A stretch of DNA of 33,169 nucleotides from Saprospiraceae bacterium (GTDB taxonomy: Bacteria; Bacteroidota; Bacteroidia; Chitinophagales; Saprospiraceae). The position numbers were made by a program, and so were the translations under genes. The notes under the pieces were generated by a model. The model was not told the origin of the DNA. It saw only the letters and a list, made by a program, of their open reading frames with translations, and did not search any database. The first letter of the stretch is position 1, and the number at the start of each line of letters is the position of its first letter. Shown here one piece after another: positions 31,889 to 33,169 of the stretch. The stretch spans positions 1-33,169 of the forward strand of contig JALHQW010000078.1 in assembly GCA_022841745.1 (NCBI GenBank), in the 5' to 3' direction.

Positions 31889-32998
31889 ATGGTTACGCTG
31901 CAACTAAAAGATTACGATATTTCCATCGGCGAAATGGGGATGCCGCTTCGGGCGCTCGTTGCCGCAGGCAACTACACCAAAATCGCCGTGCTGGTGGACA
32001 ACAACACCTACCGCCATTGTTTTCCCTATTTTCTGCAAAACATTGATTTCGAGGTAGTTGCCATCGAAATACCCGCTGGCGAGCTGCACAAGGGGCTTGA
32101 CACCTGCCGCTTTATCTGGTCGGAAATGATGCGCCTCGGCCTCGACCGCCGCTCCCTGCTCATCAACCTCGGCGGTGGCGTCATCGGAGACATGGGCGGC
32201 TTTTGCGCAGCAACCTATCTGCGGGGCATTGACTTTGTGCAGGTACCCACGACCCTGCTCTCGCAGGTGGACGCCTCTGTGGGCGGCAAGCTGGCCATTG
32301 ACTTCAACGGCGTGAAGAATAGCATCGGCGTGTTCCAGAACCCTGTGGCCGTGCTGGTTGACCCCGCTTTTTTACGAACGCTGCCCCTTACGGAAATCCG
32401 CAGCGGCTTCGCCGAGGTGTTCAAGCATGCCCTCATCGCCGATGCGGCGCAATGGCGGGAATTGCAGCAAATCACCGACCTGCTGGCCGTGGACTGGGCG
32501 AAATACCTCGCTCCATCCCTCTCCATCAAACAGCGCATCGTGGAAGAAGACCCTACGGAAAAAGGCATCCGCAAGGCGCTGAATTTTGGGCATACCATTG
32601 GCCACGCAGTGGAAAGCTATTCGATTGCGGATTGGGGATTTCGGATTTCGGATTCCGCCCCGCAATCCGAAATCCGAAATCCGAAATCCGCATTGATGCA
32701 TGGCGAAGCCGTCGCCCTCGGCATCGTCTGTGAGGCGTGGCTGTCCCATAAAATATTGGGGCTTTCGGCGGCGGAACTGGACGAAATCGTGGCCTTTGTG
32801 AAACGCTTCTACCCGCATTGGCCGCTGGCCGAGGAGGACTTTCCCGCTGTTTTTGAAATCATGAAAAAAGACAAGAAAAACGTGGGCGGGCGCATCAATT
32901 TTACGCTGCTGCCAGCCATCGGTGAGGCGAGGATTGACCAGTTTTGTGAGGTGGGGGTGATTGAGGAGGCGTTGCGGTTTTATTGTAACATGGACTGA
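31889..32998 (+). CDS. aroB: 3-dehydroquinate synthase AroB with an in-frame repeat insertion
   Basis: A 369-residue enzyme of the shikimate pathway (DAHP to 3-dehydroquinate, NAD- and metal-dependent, cytoplasm). Family motifs are clear: LGGGVIGDMGGFCAATYLRG, VPTTLLSQVDASVGGKLAID, SGFAEVFKHALI, LNFGHTIGHAVES and LMHGEAVALGI. The metal ligands are the Glu of AEVFKH and the His residues of NFGHTIGHA (His235) and LMHGE (His271). Residues about 245-268, between those two His, are not of the family: they are the translation of a palindromic repeat (32624-32692) in frame. Ligands on both sides are kept, so the enzyme is probably active with a longer loop. Confidence 0.95.
   Translation: MVTLQLKDYDISIGEMGMPLRALVAAGNYTKIAVLVDNNTYRHCFPYFLQNIDFEVVAIEIPAGELHKGLDTCRFIWSEMMRLGLDRRSLLINLGGGVIGDMGGFCAATYLRGIDFVQVPTTLLSQVDASVGGKLAIDFNGVKNSIGVFQNPVAVLVDPAFLRTLPLTEIRSGFAEVFKHALIADAAQWRELQQITDLLAVDWAKYLAPSLSIKQRIVEEDPTEKGIRKALNFGHTIGHAVESYSIADWGFRISDSAPQSEIRNPKSALMHGEAVALGIVCEAWLSHKILGLSAAELDEIVAFVKRFYPHWPLAEEDFPAVFEIMKKDKKNVGGRINFTLLPAIGEARIDQFCEVGVIEEALRFYCNMD
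32624..32692. repeat. In-frame palindromic repeat inside aroB
   Basis: The left arm is ATTGCGG and GGATTTCGGATTTCGGATT (to 32654); the right arm is AATCCGAAATCCGAAATCC and further words (from 32664). The words are the same as in mutY (9525-9719) and the single arm at 286-316. It encodes IADWGFRISD and QSEIRNPKSA. Confidence 0.9.
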
Positions 32999-33008
32999 CA
33001 GTCGTGCC

Positions 33009-33039
33009 TTTCAATTTCTCAGAAAACACATTATCTTTG
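33009..33039 (+). promoter_or_regulatory. Promoter reading into the right-end IS copy
   Basis: TATCTTTG (33032-33039) is an exact -7 match with TTTC (33009-33012) 19 bases upstream. The predicted start of transcription lies close to the first base of the IS copy at 33055. It belongs to the host flank, not to the repeat. Confidence 0.4.
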
Positions 33040-33054
33040 TTTACCGCAAAAATA

Positions 33055-33169
33055 ACTGACCTATTGCAGGTCGAAGATTAGGTTATTTGAAAAAGGGTTC
33101 TAATCAACATTAACTTGCCGCTAAAAGTAGCGGCATATGAAGAACCCAAAGATTTTGGACTTGTACTCG
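33055..33169 (+). mobile_element. 5' end of an insertion sequence, cut by the contig end
   Basis: An exact inverted copy of bases 3-117. It holds GACCT-attgc-AGGTC, then an outer stem GGGTTCT/AGAACCC (33095-33101 with 33141-33147) around an inner hairpin GCCGCTA-aaag-TAGCGGC (33117-33134), and a reading frame that starts at ATG 33137 (MKNPKILDLYS) and leaves the window. The start codon lies between inner and outer stem, so a transcript that enters from outside would fold it away, a known way for ISs to limit transposase from read-through. Confidence 0.5.

Overview
The window looks like chromosomal DNA of a GC-rich member of the Bacteroidota, probably of the Saprospiria/Lewinella type. The evidence is a GldD gliding lipoprotein beside ssb and mutY, a secreted protease with a type IX secretion C-terminal sorting domain, a FecR/STN gene pair, OmpA with thrombospondin-type-3 repeats, and promoters of the Bacteroidota form TAnnTTTG. 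The assignment to Saprospiria is inference from gene content only. Both ends of the window are outward-facing copies of the same 115 bp start of an insertion sequence (3-117 and 33055-33169), so the contig probably stops inside two copies of a repeated IS.

Layout: 338-4767 (minus) holds a FecR-like regulator, an STN-domain repeat protein and two tandem small outer-membrane paralogs. 5033-8806 holds an esterase, glycogen synthase, a small membrane protein and glucokinase. 9000-11527 is mutY-ssb-gldD, an old Bacteroidota neighbourhood that here lacks gldE between ssb and gldD. 11575-14890 is a foreign patch: the C-terminal stub of a tyrosine recombinase ending like an integron integrase, an IS66-family element with a frameshifted transposase, a visibly AT-rich divergent NmrA-type reductase/HxlR regulator pair, and an attC-like palindrome. 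15039-20140 holds a GH57 glycosidase, a LEA-like 11-mer repeat protein, inorganic pyrophosphatase and a cysteine-rich exported protein. 20406-25333 holds a lipoprotein, an M4 metalloprotease with a sorting domain and an Rpn-type nuclease. 25436-32998 holds a fluoride channel, a PLP aminotransferase, a CpdA-type phosphoesterase, a ROK sugar kinase, a Glu/Leu/Phe/Val dehydrogenase, OmpA and AroB. The carbohydrate genes (glgA, the GH57 enzyme, two sugar kinases) suggest storage and use of alpha-glucans.

The most unusual feature is spread over the whole window: palindromic elements whose two arms are made of short tandem words (about 6-16 nt), with a different word at different loci. They fill the gaps between same-strand genes almost exactly (esterase/glgA, aminotransferase/cpdA, STN/OMP, FecR/STN). 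They also sit in frame inside the coding sequences of mutY, aroB and the M4 protease and at the C-terminus of the GH57 enzyme. The same words recur at distant loci. This resembles in logic the Rickettsia palindromic elements found inside genes, but the words are different, and I know of no name for it in this phylum. The second candidate system is the integron-like remnant at 11575-14890.
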